Positions 8,352-16,093 of a DNA stretch of 64,000 nt are shown piece by piece; position 1 is the first letter of the stretch, and each line of letters begins with the position of its first letter. Source of the stretch: Candidatus Undinarchaeales archaeon (GTDB lineage Archaea > SpSt-1190 > JASMDC01); NCBI GenBank assembly GCA_030753015.1, contig JASMDC010000008.1, forward strand, positions 9,281 to 73,280, given 5' to 3'. A model generated the notes under the pieces. That model ran no database searches, had not been told where the DNA came from, and was given only the letters and a program-made list of their open reading frames with translations. The translations under genes and the position numbers were made by a program.

Positions 8352-9431
8352 GTGAAGGTCCTCAGGCGTGATCTAAAGCATGACATGCTCAAGCTCCTGG
8401 TGGAGAACATCGACGACCTCTGGCACCTCCATCACGTCATCGAACCCCATGATGTGCTCTCCGGTCGTACCTTCAGGCGCGTGCAGTCTCGTGGTCCGGA
8501 TGAGGCCAGGGGAGAGAAGCGCCCAATGTTCCTCAAGATAGCCGTCGAGCGCATCGAGTACCACGAGTTCGCCAACATCCTCCGCGTCTCAGGACCCATC
8601 ACCGAAGGCCCGCCGGACGCGTCCCTTGGCTCGTACCACACCTTCGGGCTCGAGGATGGATCGGTGTTCACCCTCGTCAAACCCGGTCGATGGGGCAAGT
8701 ACCACCTCGAGCGCGTCCAGACGGCGACCAAGCTCCGAAAGAAGGTGCTCGTCGCTATCGTGGAACCGGGTGAGGCGACCATCGCGCTAGTCCATGCATA
8801 TGGTGTGCGGATGCTCGCGACAGTGGCGACGAACCTCCCGTCGAAGCGGAACGATCCCGATGGATACACGTCGAAGGAACTAAACTTCTATGAAGACGTC
8901 GTGAAGGCCATGGGTGAAGCGATCGAGTCGCATGAACCGAGCGGTACGATCATCGCAGGGCCGGGCTGGGCGAAGGATAAGCTCGCAGCCGTGTTCCGCA
9001 AGGAACGTCCTGACGACCGGGCGCATGTGGAGGGCATCGGCTCGGCCGGTGAGACTGGCGTGAACGAGGTCATCAAGCGCGGCACCGTCGGCAAGCTCTA
9101 CGCGGACAGCAGGGTCGCCATGGAGATGGGTCTGATAGAGAGCCTCATGTCGAGCATCTCAAAGGAGGATGATCTCGCCACGTACGGTACTGACGATGTG
9201 CGCTACGCTGTTGAATGCGGTGCGGTCAGCCACCTCCTTGTTACGGACGAGGTGTTCAGGCACGCCAACGCGAGCGGTAAGGGCGACGATCTCGACAAGC
9301 TCATGGAGGACGCCGCCCAGAAGCGCGGGGACGTCATTATCGTCAGCTCCGAACACGAGGGTGGACGACGGCTCGAAGGGCTCGGCGGCATCGCTGCACT
9401 TCTCAGGTATCCTCTCCCAACAAAAGAATGA
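8352..9431 (+). CDS. pelA: aPelota, mRNA surveillance and ribosome-rescue factor
   Basis: 359 residues, the usual archaeal length. Pelota (Dom34) is an aRF1-like factor without the peptide-release GGQ motif; with aABCE1 and aEF1A it rescues stalled ribosomes. Family features include the N-terminal Sm-like domain beginning MKVLRRDLKHD with DDLWHLHHVIEPHD and GRTFRRVQ, the central domain (VALVHAYG-type strand ATIALVHAYGVRM, then FYEDVVKAM, IIAGPGWAKD) and the C-terminal domain ending GLGGIAALLRYPL. The start is GTG at 8352, fixed by the Shine-Dalgarno sequence GGAGGTGA at 8338-8345, one of the few strong ones in the window. It is followed by the putative H/ACA RNA on the other strand. Confidence 0.95.
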   Translation: MKVLRRDLKHDMLKLLVENIDDLWHLHHVIEPHDVLSGRTFRRVQSRGPDEARGEKRPMFLKIAVERIEYHEFANILRVSGPITEGPPDASLGSYHTFGLEDGSVFTLVKPGRWGKYHLERVQTATKLRKKVLVAIVEPGEATIALVHAYGVRMLATVATNLPSKRNDPDGYTSKELNFYEDVVKAMGEAIESHEPSGTIIAGPGWAKDKLAAVFRKERPDDRAHVEGIGSAGETGVNEVIKRGTVGKLYADSRVAMEMGLIESLMSSISKEDDLATYGTDDVRYAVECGAVSHLLVTDEVFRHANASGKGDDLDKLMEDAAQKRGDVIIVSSEHEGGRRLEGLGGIAALLRYPLPTKE

Positions 9432-9434
9432 GAA

Positions 9435-9592
9435 GGATGTGGCCCGTCACACTAACCCCCTTGCTTCATCGAATGCCGGTCGGCGTGCTCCACAGGATAA
9501 CCCTCGCGGCGGGCCATGTCCGGTGCCCGGGTGGTCTCCTGCTCATCGATTCGACGACACGTCGCTCTTGCAGAAGGACCTAAAAGGCACCA
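9435..9592 (-). ncRNA. Probable two-hairpin H/ACA pseudouridylation guide RNA
   Basis: In this 225-nt gap with no credible gene, the minus strand shows two stem-loops, each closed by a 6-bp perfect stem and each followed by ACA. Hairpin 1: GGTGCC (9591-9586) pairs with GGCACC, then gg and ACA. Hairpin 2: GGCCCG (9515-9510) pairs with CGGGCC (9446-9441), immediately followed by ACA at 9440-9438. In hairpin 1 an upper stem CTTCTGC/GCAGGAG leaves internal-loop strands of 9 and 8 nt and lies 16 nt from the ACA, matching the 14-16 nt rule of H/ACA guides. Both apices repeat TCGATGA followed by GCA (a GATGA kink-turn strand as bound by L7Ae). A TATA element at 9614-9622 sits about 27 nt before the first stem. 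The rRNA targets are not identified. Confidence 0.68.
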
Positions 9593-9613
9593 CATCATCA
9601 TAGGACTGTTGTC

Positions 9614-9622
9614 GATAAATAA
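9614..9622 (-). promoter_or_regulatory. TATA box of the putative H/ACA RNA
   Basis: TTATTTATC on the minus strand, with no protein gene downstream. Its spacing of about 27 nt to the first paired base of the RNA fits an archaeal promoter with transcription starting at the RNA 5' end. Confidence 0.55.
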
Positions 9623-9656
9623 GTTTCGGCGAGGGACGTTGATGAGATAAGTAGGA

Positions 9657-10724
9657 TCACACGAGGATGTTCGTGAGACCTGCCTCTCGTGCCAGGGCGA
9701 CCGCCTGGTCGAACTCCTTCTTCGTAAGTCGACGCTGGAGCCCGGAATACCGCTCAGGGTTCTTGCTCACGAGGTTGTCCGGATGGTACTGGTCCATGAC
9801 GTTTACACGTGTGTCCGGTCCGAGCTCATCAGCGATCCACGTCATAGCAGGTCGAGTGCAGCATTCGAGGTGGCCGGGGAGCACGAGATGCCGGATGATG
9901 AGCTCACCGTGCCGCGATGCGAGGCGATGATTGCGGGTCACCACCGTGAAGTACCGCTCGATACCTGAAAGGCGCGAGCCGCAGTCATCGTTCCCGTACT
10001 TCAGGTCCGTGAGCCATACGTCCACGAGCCCGTCAAGGATGTTCATGGCCTCTGTCGTAAGAAACATGTTCGAGTTCCAGACGAGAGGGACGTTCTCGTC
10101 CATACCGGTCAGTGCCTTGAGTATCGCCGGGAGCTGCGGTATCGGATCGCCGCCCACGACGTTGAGGTTGCGCACGTTGCGGTCGACGAGCGCCGTGAAC
10201 GCCTCACGCAGGCGTTGTGTGTCCGCGGGTTCTCCGGCCGATGGATTTCGCGAGATGTCATGGTTCTGGCAGAACACGCACCTGAGGTTGCATCCGGAAA
10301 AGAACACGGTTCCCGAAGGGACGAGCTCCGGCTCCTCTCCCATGTGGACGAATGCCGACGAGATGAACGGCGTCGTACCGGCCCCACAGACGCCACGGTC
10401 CACGTTCCGATCGACAGAGCACCGTCTCTCGCACAGTGCGCATGACGCGTAGTGCTCCGCAGCCATTCGCGCCTTCAGGTCCAGAAGGGAGAACGATGCT
10501 GTAGGTAATACGATATCCTCAGCGACAACGTGGTCCAGCTCCTTGAGGCCACGAGCATGCTCTTTCGCCGAGGCCGCCTCGGGATCGATCTCGACCGTCC
10601 TCGCCAGCAGCCATCGAGCACGGGACCTTCCCTCTGCGACATCGATGTAACGACCGAGCACCTTCCTCACGCCGGGATCATCGAAAGCGACAGCAGCGTC
10701 CGGTCTAAGGAACTGCCAGAGCAT
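9657..10724 (-). CDS. Radical SAM protein of the PflA-like / MJ1632-type family
   Basis: 355 residues. The radical SAM motif GCNLRCVFCQNHDIS (CxxxCxxC; the FCQNHDIS extension is typical of pyruvate-formate-lyase-activase-like proteins) is near residue 143. A second Cys set upstream, CALCERRCSVDR with CGAG after it, probably holds an additional metal centre. NVVGGDPIPQ and VWNSNMF follow as in the archaeal family represented by MJ1632. The substrate protein or molecule is unknown, and no glycyl-radical enzyme is nearby. The N-terminal 90 residues are helical and not recognised. It is divergent from the methyltransferase gene; the two annotated starts would overlap by 2 nt. Confidence 0.87.
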   Translation of the reverse strand: MLWQFLRPDAAVAFDDPGVRKVLGRYIDVAEGRSRARWLLARTVEIDPEAASAKEHARGLKELDHVVAEDIVLPTASFSLLDLKARMAAEHYASCALCERRCSVDRNVDRGVCGAGTTPFISSAFVHMGEEPELVPSGTVFFSGCNLRCVFCQNHDISRNPSAGEPADTQRLREAFTALVDRNVRNLNVVGGDPIPQLPAILKALTGMDENVPLVWNSNMFLTTEAMNILDGLVDVWLTDLKYGNDDCGSRLSGIERYFTVVTRNHRLASRHGELIIRHLVLPGHLECCTRPAMTWIADELGPDTRVNVMDQYHPDNLVSKNPERYSGLQRRLTKKEFDQAVALAREAGLTNILV

Positions 10725-10749
10725 GTCGACGGGATGTGAAGTAACCTTT

Positions 10750-11367
10750 ATGAGTGGAGGTGGTGCCCCTCTAGCCGTGAGCGACGGGGAAGCGAAGTGG
10801 GCCAGACATCCTGACGTCTATAGCCCCAGAGAGGATTCCGAGCTTCTCGCAGAAGCCGTTTCGGACCATCCCTGGGTCGGACGTGCCTGCGAGGTCGGGT
10901 CCGGCTCCGGGTACGTCACTGTCGCCTTATCACGGATTTCTGACATTGTATTAGCAATCGATATCAGCATGGACGCGGCACGGTTGACCCGGGAGAACCT
11001 CATCCGCTTCGGTTCGGACAACTGCGCAGTGGTGTGCGGTGACCTTCTCACCGCTGTTGGCACCAAGTTCGATCTTATCTGCTTCAATCCGCCCTACCTC
11101 CCGGAAGAACCCGGTGAGGACCCGCTCTCACGGTCATGGGCGGGGGGTTCCACGGGACGTGAGGTCATAGCTAGGTTCCTGAGCGCGCTCCCCGACCAGC
11201 TTACTGAGAACGGTGAGGCGTTCGTGGTCACATCATCGCTCATGGGATTCGACGAGCTCGGAGCAATTATCCGTGAGACCGGTCTCGAGCACGATATCGT
11301 TTCGATTCAACGACTCGACTTCGAAGAGCTCGCCATATGGCGTTTGCGGCGTCCGGGGATACATTGA
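10750..11367 (+). CDS. HemK/Mtq2-like release-factor glutamine methyltransferase
   Basis: About 205 residues from the ATG at 10750; an in-frame ATG at 10723 would overlap the divergent gene, so I prefer the inner one. It is a class I SAM methyltransferase: YSPREDSELL at the front, motif I EVGSGSGYVTVAL, an acidic ribose-binding residue in LAIDIS, and the signature NPPYLPEEP (the NPPY motif that methylates Asn/Gln amides). Length and PREDS motif match the archaeal/eukaryal HemK2-Mtq2 group, which with Trm112 methylates the GGQ glutamine of release factor 1. Its closeness to aPelota fits a translation-termination theme. N6-adenine DNA methylation is an alternative but less likely. Confidence 0.85.
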   Translation: MSGGGAPLAVSDGEAKWARHPDVYSPREDSELLAEAVSDHPWVGRACEVGSGSGYVTVALSRISDIVLAIDISMDAARLTRENLIRFGSDNCAVVCGDLLTAVGTKFDLICFNPPYLPEEPGEDPLSRSWAGGSTGREVIARFLSALPDQLTENGEAFVVTSSLMGFDELGAIIRETGLEHDIVSIQRLDFEELAIWRLRRPGIH

Positions 11368-11394
11368 TAAAGGTTCGTTGGGCCCTTACAGATA

Positions 11395-12777
11395 ATGCCG
11401 GGCAACCAGTATGATGCGGTCGTCGTTGGTTGTGGCACGGGCGGCTCCGCCTTTGCCATCAGGGCCCGGAAGCTCGGACTCTCCGTCTGTGTCGTCGATA
11501 CCAAACCACGCGCACGGATCGGCGAGAAGGTATGCGGCGATGCGGTACCGAGGTATCACTTCGACCGGCTCGAGAAGGAAGCAGATATCACACCTCCACG
11601 CGGCGATGAGCTCGGCCAGATTATTACCGGTATGAAGCTGATCGGCCCGTCGCGGACACGCATGGTCAAGGTCCACGAGGACGGGTACACGGTCAATCGG
11701 CACGAGTTCGGTCAACGGCTCGTCAACGATGTGGTCGATGCAGGCGCGAACCTCCTTGACAAGCACCTCGTACTAGGTCCCATCTTAGAGAAGGGTCGTA
11801 TCGTCGGGCTTAGGACGAAGGACAAGATCACACGTATGGAACGTGCCATTCGCGCCTCGATCGTCGTGGACGCATCGGGCGTCACCGCCACGCTCAGAAA
11901 GGCGATCGAGTTCCCCGGCCGCGAGCGCGGGATCCATCCACGGGACCTCGGTATCTGCTACAGGGAGGTGCTCAAGCTCAAGGAGCCCATCGACGAGCCC
12001 GACATACTCGAGGTCATATTCGACCGGAGCATCGCACAAGGTGGGTACATCTGGGTGTTCCCCAAGTCGGATACGGTCGTCAACGTTGGCGTCGGCCTCA
12101 CCATGTCGCTTGGAACGAGCCCCCTGGCAGCGTACCGAAGGTTCATCAAACGTGACAGGATATTCAATGGAGCAGAGGTCATCGCCAAGGGCGGCGGCAT
12201 CGTTCCCATGCGCAAGCCCGTGGGTTCCTTCGTCGGGGACAATTTCCTCCTTGTCGGAGACTCTGCGTGCCAGGTGAACCCGCTCCATGGCGGTGGGCTC
12301 GGATACTCCATGATCGGTGGGTGCATGGCTGCCAACACGGCCGCCGAAGCGCTCGCCCAAGACGATGTCTCGTACAAGGCCCTCTGGGGCTACAACCACG
12401 AGTACCAGACCGCGATCGGCAAGCGTCACGCAGCTCTCGACGTGTTCCGCATCATGCTCAATTCTCTATCCAACCGTGACCTCGACTTCGGATGCTCGGG
12501 GAACCTCTTCACCGAGGAGGACTTCTTCGCCATAGACAAGAACGGGAAGTTAGAGCTCTCCAACGCACAAAAGCTCATCCGCGGACTTCGCGGGCTCCAC
12601 CATCCGACGCTCATGCGCTCGCTCATGTTCGCAGTTAAGCGTATGAAGGCGCTAAAGGAGCTCTACATGGCCTACCCGACGACACCTGAGGGCCTCGATT
12701 CTTGGACCGCACGTGTCGAAGAGGAGTTCGAGCCCGTTTGGCAGCGGTTCGGTAAGTCGTTCGAGAAAATAGACTGA
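11395..12777 (+). CDS. Geranylgeranyl reductase family protein (archaeal lipid saturation)
   Basis: 460 residues. N-terminal FAD-binding Rossmann motif AVVVGCGTGGSAFAIRARKLG, then KVCGDAV (the CxGD-type segment typical of archaeal geranylgeranyl reductases), VDASGVTATLRK, and the second FAD motif FLLVGDSACQVNPLHGGGLGYSM. These enzymes reduce the double bonds of digeranylgeranylglycerol ether lipids at the membrane surface. The slightly unusual GCGTGG in place of GxGxxG is still glycine-rich enough for FAD. A TATA-like ATTGATAAAGG about 25-30 nt upstream makes the ATG at 11395 a leaderless start. The gene stands alone between the methyltransferase and tRNA-Glu. Confidence 0.93.
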   Translation: MPGNQYDAVVVGCGTGGSAFAIRARKLGLSVCVVDTKPRARIGEKVCGDAVPRYHFDRLEKEADITPPRGDELGQIITGMKLIGPSRTRMVKVHEDGYTVNRHEFGQRLVNDVVDAGANLLDKHLVLGPILEKGRIVGLRTKDKITRMERAIRASIVVDASGVTATLRKAIEFPGRERGIHPRDLGICYREVLKLKEPIDEPDILEVIFDRSIAQGGYIWVFPKSDTVVNVGVGLTMSLGTSPLAAYRRFIKRDRIFNGAEVIAKGGGIVPMRKPVGSFVGDNFLLVGDSACQVNPLHGGGLGYSMIGGCMAANTAAEALAQDDVSYKALWGYNHEYQTAIGKRHAALDVFRIMLNSLSNRDLDFGCSGNLFTEEDFFAIDKNGKLELSNAQKLIRGLRGLHHPTLMRSLMFAVKRMKALKELYMAYPTTPEGLDSWTARVEEEFEPVWQRFGKSFEKID

Positions 12778-12823
12778 TTCCACCGCTGCGATAGCTTTAT
12801 TAAGGAAATCGCTCTCGGTGTGG

Positions 12824-12903
<80 letters not shown>

Positions 12904-12916
12904 TTCCATTTCCTGG

Positions 12917-14149
12917 CTACTCGGTCGCCTGCACTTCCAGCATGGGCCAGTCGCTGTTGCCGTCGTACTTGACAGGGTCGTCCTCAATCTGGGTGTTGCC
13001 GTTGATGTCGGTCGCCCTGACGTGCACCGTATAGTCACCCGGCGCCGGGAAGATGATCCCCGCCTTCCAGAACGCCCACACGTTGTCCACGTCCATTCTT
13101 CCGACCATCTCGGCGTCGTGCCAGATCCTTCCTCGGTCAGCAGTGACCTGCACCCGTGCCACACGCGTACCGCCGAACGCTGCCCCTCCCATCTCGAGGA
13201 CGTCACCCACCTTCACCTCAACACCGTCGTCGGGGAAGAAGATGGTGGAGTCGATTGCCATCGGGGGAGATACGTCCCATCCCCCGTCCCCCCAGTAGTC
13301 CTTTATCGGTCCGTCGATGACCTCGATCTCGGTCACCCACATGGGCTGCTTCACGCCGTAATAGCCAGGGTTCAGCATCCGCAGGGGGAATCCGTGAAGG
13401 GGGGGTGTGACCTCGCCGTTCATGTAGAGAGCGCCAATGATTCCGTTGTCCCTGACCTGCTCCATCGGGTGGGAGGCGTAGTAGCCGTCAGCGGCCCGGT
13501 ACTTCACGCCGGTGGCCGACTTATCCAGCCCGAGGGAGTCGAGGAGGTCGTACAGTGAAAAGCCCATCCACACCGCTGTGCTGATGGCGGGCCCCTTGGG
13601 TGATTTCCCGATGCATTCCACAGTGAGGGGCAGCTCAACGAGGTCCAGCGCACGCAGTTCTTCCAGGGTGAACTCTCGGGGGTTCTTCACAAGGCCCGTG
13701 ATGGAGAGCCGGTAGGTGGACGGGTCGATCTCGGGAACGCTCCCGATGCGGGTGATGAAGTAGTCCTCGTTGCTGGTGATGAAATCGGGGTATGGGCCGA
13801 GGGCCGCAAGCTCCTCCTGATCCGGGGCCAACTCCTCGGGCCGTACAGTGTCGTTTTCCATCATATCGGGAGCAGGTGCCTCGGTCGTTCCGTTACCGGG
13901 AACGACCATACAACCTTCTGGTCTCGTGGTGTTCCCTTTGCCGCACCCTTCTATGGGGGGGATGAGCTCATCGGTCGTACCGTTCGCACCAGCCCCTGGA
14001 GTGGGCGTTGGCGATACCTTTGAGGTGGTGTTCACGGTGGCGATCTTTGGATAGTCACCCTCGAACTTATCTTCGGAGGTACACCCGGCCACGAGGATGA
14101 GGCAGGCGATGACCAGTAAGGTGCTCAGGGATGCGCTCGGACCATTCAT
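12917..14149 (-). CDS. Lipoprotein sulfite-oxidase-type molybdopterin oxidoreductase
   Basis: 410 residues. Lipobox ILVAGC (Cys23), then a Thr/Pro/Gly tether of about 90 residues, then an oxidoreductase_molybdopterin domain. The likely molybdenum-ligating Cys is in LTVECIGK, followed by GFSLYDLLDSLG, ASHPMEQV, GFPLRMLNPGYYGVKQPMW and WVTEIEV as in the sulfite-oxidase family. The C-terminal 120 residues match the immunoglobulin-like dimerization domain (GTRVARVQVTADRGRIWHDAEM, VHVRATDINGN). It would act outside the cell, lipid-anchored, oxidising sulfite or reducing an S- or N-oxide; there is no haem domain, so the electron partner is separate. It is convergent with tRNA-Glu. Confidence 0.9.
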   Translation of the reverse strand: MNGPSASLSTLLVIACLILVAGCTSEDKFEGDYPKIATVNTTSKVSPTPTPGAGANGTTDELIPPIEGCGKGNTTRPEGCMVVPGNGTTEAPAPDMMENDTVRPEELAPDQEELAALGPYPDFITSNEDYFITRIGSVPEIDPSTYRLSITGLVKNPREFTLEELRALDLVELPLTVECIGKSPKGPAISTAVWMGFSLYDLLDSLGLDKSATGVKYRAADGYYASHPMEQVRDNGIIGALYMNGEVTPPLHGFPLRMLNPGYYGVKQPMWVTEIEVIDGPIKDYWGDGGWDVSPPMAIDSTIFFPDDGVEVKVGDVLEMGGAAFGGTRVARVQVTADRGRIWHDAEMVGRMDVDNVWAFWKAGIIFPAPGDYTVHVRATDINGNTQIEDDPVKYDGNSDWPMLEVQATE

Positions 14150-14271
14150 GTTCGTTCCCCCATCGATATCCTTTCGTTCTCCTTACGGCTTCTCCTCGAG
14201 CAGTGGTCCTGGCCTAAATCCTATAAACCTGATGCTCCTGACCGCGCTTACCATGGGATGTACATGGTGGT

Positions 14272-14661
14272 TCATTCCATGTGACCATCCTGCATTTCGT
14301 CCTCGTGCGAGGTAACATCACTTGCGCTCTTGACACGGCACGCAAGCTCCCCCTCGTCCTCGCCCATGTCCATGTCTGCACCCTTGATATCGACGATGAC
14401 CTTTTCGGTCCGACCGGCAGCGACCGTCACGTTCCCTTCACCGGGATGGACCATCCCCCCACGGCCCAGTGAGCAGAGTATGGTGCCTGCCTTCTCGTTC
14501 TGGGCATCGTTGCTGACTGTAACGATGAACCTGCAGCAGGTGTTCGGAGAGCAGTCGCACCCCTCGTCGGGCTCGAACTGGGTTACCTGGAGCCCGGGTG
14601 ACGTGCACCCGATACATGCTATCAGCAGGATGATCGTTATCATGGCCCGTGGGGCACTCAT
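14272..14661 (-). CDS. Small Cys-containing lipoprotein
   Basis: 129 residues. Signal and lipobox LLIACIGC (Cys19). The mature part has a CDCSPNTCC cluster and further Cys in LCSLGRGG and LACRV, with beta-strand patterns such as FIVTVSNDAQNE suggesting one small Ig-like domain. The C-terminus is acidic and His/Met-rich (HEDEMQDGHME), which could bind metal; this is inference. A TATA element (TTTTAATTA, about 14684-14692) lies 25-30 nt upstream. It may be functionally tied to the oxidoreductase just downstream on the same strand, 122 nt away. No family recognised. Confidence 0.72.
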   Translation of the reverse strand: MSAPRAMITIILLIACIGCTSPGLQVTQFEPDEGCDCSPNTCCRFIVTVSNDAQNEKAGTILCSLGRGGMVHPGEGNVTVAAGRTEKVIVDIKGADMDMGEDEGELACRVKSASDVTSHEDEMQDGHME

Positions 14662-14751
14662 GGTGATCTGAGATACTGATAGCTTTTAATTACTGATTCA
14701 CGGATCCGTTACCGGATGACAGGGGACGATGGTCGTATCCCGTCATGATTG

Positions 14752-14898
14752 ATGGACCCTACTGCCGCCCTCTTCTTCCTGGTAGCGATCTATGCGGCGC
14801 TGGAGGGCCGGGGGATGGTGTCGCCTGTCGTGCGGACCGTCATGATCGTCCTTCTTCTCACCGCTATCGTTGCCGTGATACGATCCCCTGACCGATGA
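14752..14898 (+). CDS. Possible 48-aa two-TM membrane protein
   Basis: ATG at 14752 to TGA at 14898. The peptide starts MDPTAALFFLVAIYAALEG and continues with a second hydrophobic stretch TVMIVLLLTAIVAVI before a basic end RSPDR, so it would be a hairpin in the membrane. Coding evidence is only composition: hydrophobic blocks of the right length and a charged end. There is no strong Shine-Dalgarno or TATA at ideal spacing. It sits in a gap between minus-strand genes, so it would be an isolated plus-strand gene. Confidence 0.4.
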   Translation: MDPTAALFFLVAIYAALEGRGMVSPVVRTVMIVLLLTAIVAVIRSPDR

Positions 14899-14942
14899 TC
14901 ACAAGGTCCAAGGACCGGGAGGGTGTTTTACTGAGGTCACCC

Positions 14943-15225
14943 TCAGGGCGACAGCACTGCATGGGCCACCATACCGAGGGTGATGACCATGCCGGTGAGC
15001 ACCATGGCGACGGCCGAATTGCCCTTCTTCAGCTCCTCCATCTCCTCGATACCGGGTGTTACGGCGTCGAATATCTTGAAGGTGAGCGGGATGCACAGTC
15101 CCGTCGTGCCCCTCCAGCGTGCCCGCAAGCGTGATGTCCCCCGCGCCGGAGGCGCAGACCAGGAACAGGGCAAGGATGAACAGGGAAACGGCCCTCGTGG
15201 TCGGACCGTGCGGCCTGTCATGCAT
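14943..15225 (-). pseudogene. Small membrane protein gene (DUF350-like) interrupted by a frameshift
   Basis: From the ATG at 15225 one frame gives a clean signal peptide (RAVSLFILALFLVCASGAG) and then turns into Arg/His-rich nonsense after about residue 40. A second frame, shifted by +1, then gives the convincing membrane sequence PLTFKIFDAVTPGIEEMEEL and NSAVAMVLTGMVITLGMVA down to the stop at 14943. Joined, they make one small exported/membrane protein of about 90 aa resembling the DUF350 type. The shift lies between about 15080 and 15125, near short G runs. It may be a real mutation, a sequencing error or, less likely, recoding. The start overlaps the stop of the upstream gene (TAATG). Confidence 0.6.
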
Positions 15226-15569
15226 TACGATGGATGTGTACATGTGATCGCCTTCCTACTGACCCGGCTACCTTCTCCACTGCTGCTGTCCGCCCGGTTG
15301 TTGGCCCCACTGCTGTCCCTGCTGCGGGTACTGGTACCACTGCCCGCCAGGCCCCTGGTAGTATCGGGGCTGCTGCCCACTGCGTCCTTGCCGGGCGCGG
15401 ACTGGTCGTCCAGCGTCCAGTAGCTCATCATGTCGTCCGGGCACTCGAGGGCTATTGCGAGGGGGGAGAAGAGGAGCGTCAGGAGGATGAACGCGGATAT
15501 GGAAGGGTGGCTACGGTCCGTTCTAGAAAGAACAGACGGGATATAAAAGAGGCCACCTATCCCTTCCAC
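15225..15569 (-). CDS. Secreted low-complexity protein with LamG-like beginning
   Basis: 114 residues from GTG at 15569, chosen because TTTTAAAA lies about 20-25 nt upstream. A signal peptide (SAFILLTLLFSPLAIALE) is followed by CPDDMMSYWTLDDQSAPGKD, which resembles the first strand of LamG/concanavalin-like domains, but the rest is a Ser/Gly/Arg/Asn low-complexity tail instead of a full domain. The stop overlaps the next ATG as TAATG, supporting this frame and coupled translation. A different frame over the tail encodes a Gln/Gly/Tyr/Trp-rich peptide ending at 15268, which may be the ancestral tail after a frameshift. Confidence 0.5.
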   Translation of the reverse strand: MEGIGGLFYIPSVLSRTDRSHPSISAFILLTLLFSPLAIALECPDDMMSYWTLDDQSAPGKDAVGSSPDTTRGLAGSGTSTRSRDSSGANNRADSSSGEGSRVSRKAITCTHPS

Positions 15570-15623
15570 GATTATTGGGGTGCAGTTTTAAAACGCTTTT
15601 GATGCCGAGGTCTTAGCGGGTCA

Positions 15624-16022
15624 CTATCGCAGCCTCGCCAGCCGCTCGAGCAGGCCCGCCTCGGTCCCGGTGATGGCGCCGTCCCGGTTCGCGAGCTTCG
15701 AGACGTGGGAATAGATGTCCGACTCTGTCTCTGCGACATCGCCGAACCACTGGCCCTCGACGGCTTTCTCTGCCACTTCAGCGATGGAGTTGGCCTCGTC
15801 CGCTGAGAGGTGGTTGTTCAGATAGGAGAAGTTCGCGGTCATCTTGACGTGCTCTTCAAGCTTGACGTCGTGTGTGGCGACGTAGGCGGCACCGATGCCC
15901 AGGAAGAGGCCATACTTACTCAAGAAACCGGGCTCGTTGCTCGCGTTGAGATCCTCGCTCGTGGCGTACTGGTCCGTGGCGTCAGCGGAGGCATATCCGG
16001 CCGTCTCGAGATCATCATACAT
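15624..16022 (-). CDS. Hypothetical acidic helical protein, 132 aa
   Basis: Not recognised. The N-terminal 35 residues are acidic and rich in Asp, Ala and Tyr. The weakly hydrophobic stretch YGLFLGIGAAYVA (about 37-49) is followed by helices (LSADEANSIAEVAEKAVEG; SDIYSHVSKLAN), and the protein ends LLERLARLR. The middle looks like a small four-helix unit similar in spacing to TerB-like domains, but no diagnostic residues are seen. A Shine-Dalgarno AGGTGA (16029-16034) precedes the ATG at 16022, and a weak TATA-like element lies near 16062-16071. The gene stands between the small membrane proteins and the ferredoxin-flavodoxin gene. Confidence 0.65.
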   Translation of the reverse strand: MYDDLETAGYASADATDQYATSEDLNASNEPGFLSKYGLFLGIGAAYVATHDVKLEEHVKMTANFSYLNNHLSADEANSIAEVAEKAVEGQWFGDVAETESDIYSHVSKLANRDGAITGTEAGLLERLARLR

Positions 16023-16093
16023 GAGCTGTCACCTAACGAAGCGTAACCCGCACCGTCCCGTTCTAAAAGATACCCTTGGGAGAGAAGTGTGGC

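Noticed and set aside
9437-9583. 48-codon plus-strand frame after pelota
   Set aside because: No Shine-Dalgarno or TATA, unnatural composition; the interval is better explained by the H/ACA RNA on the other strand.
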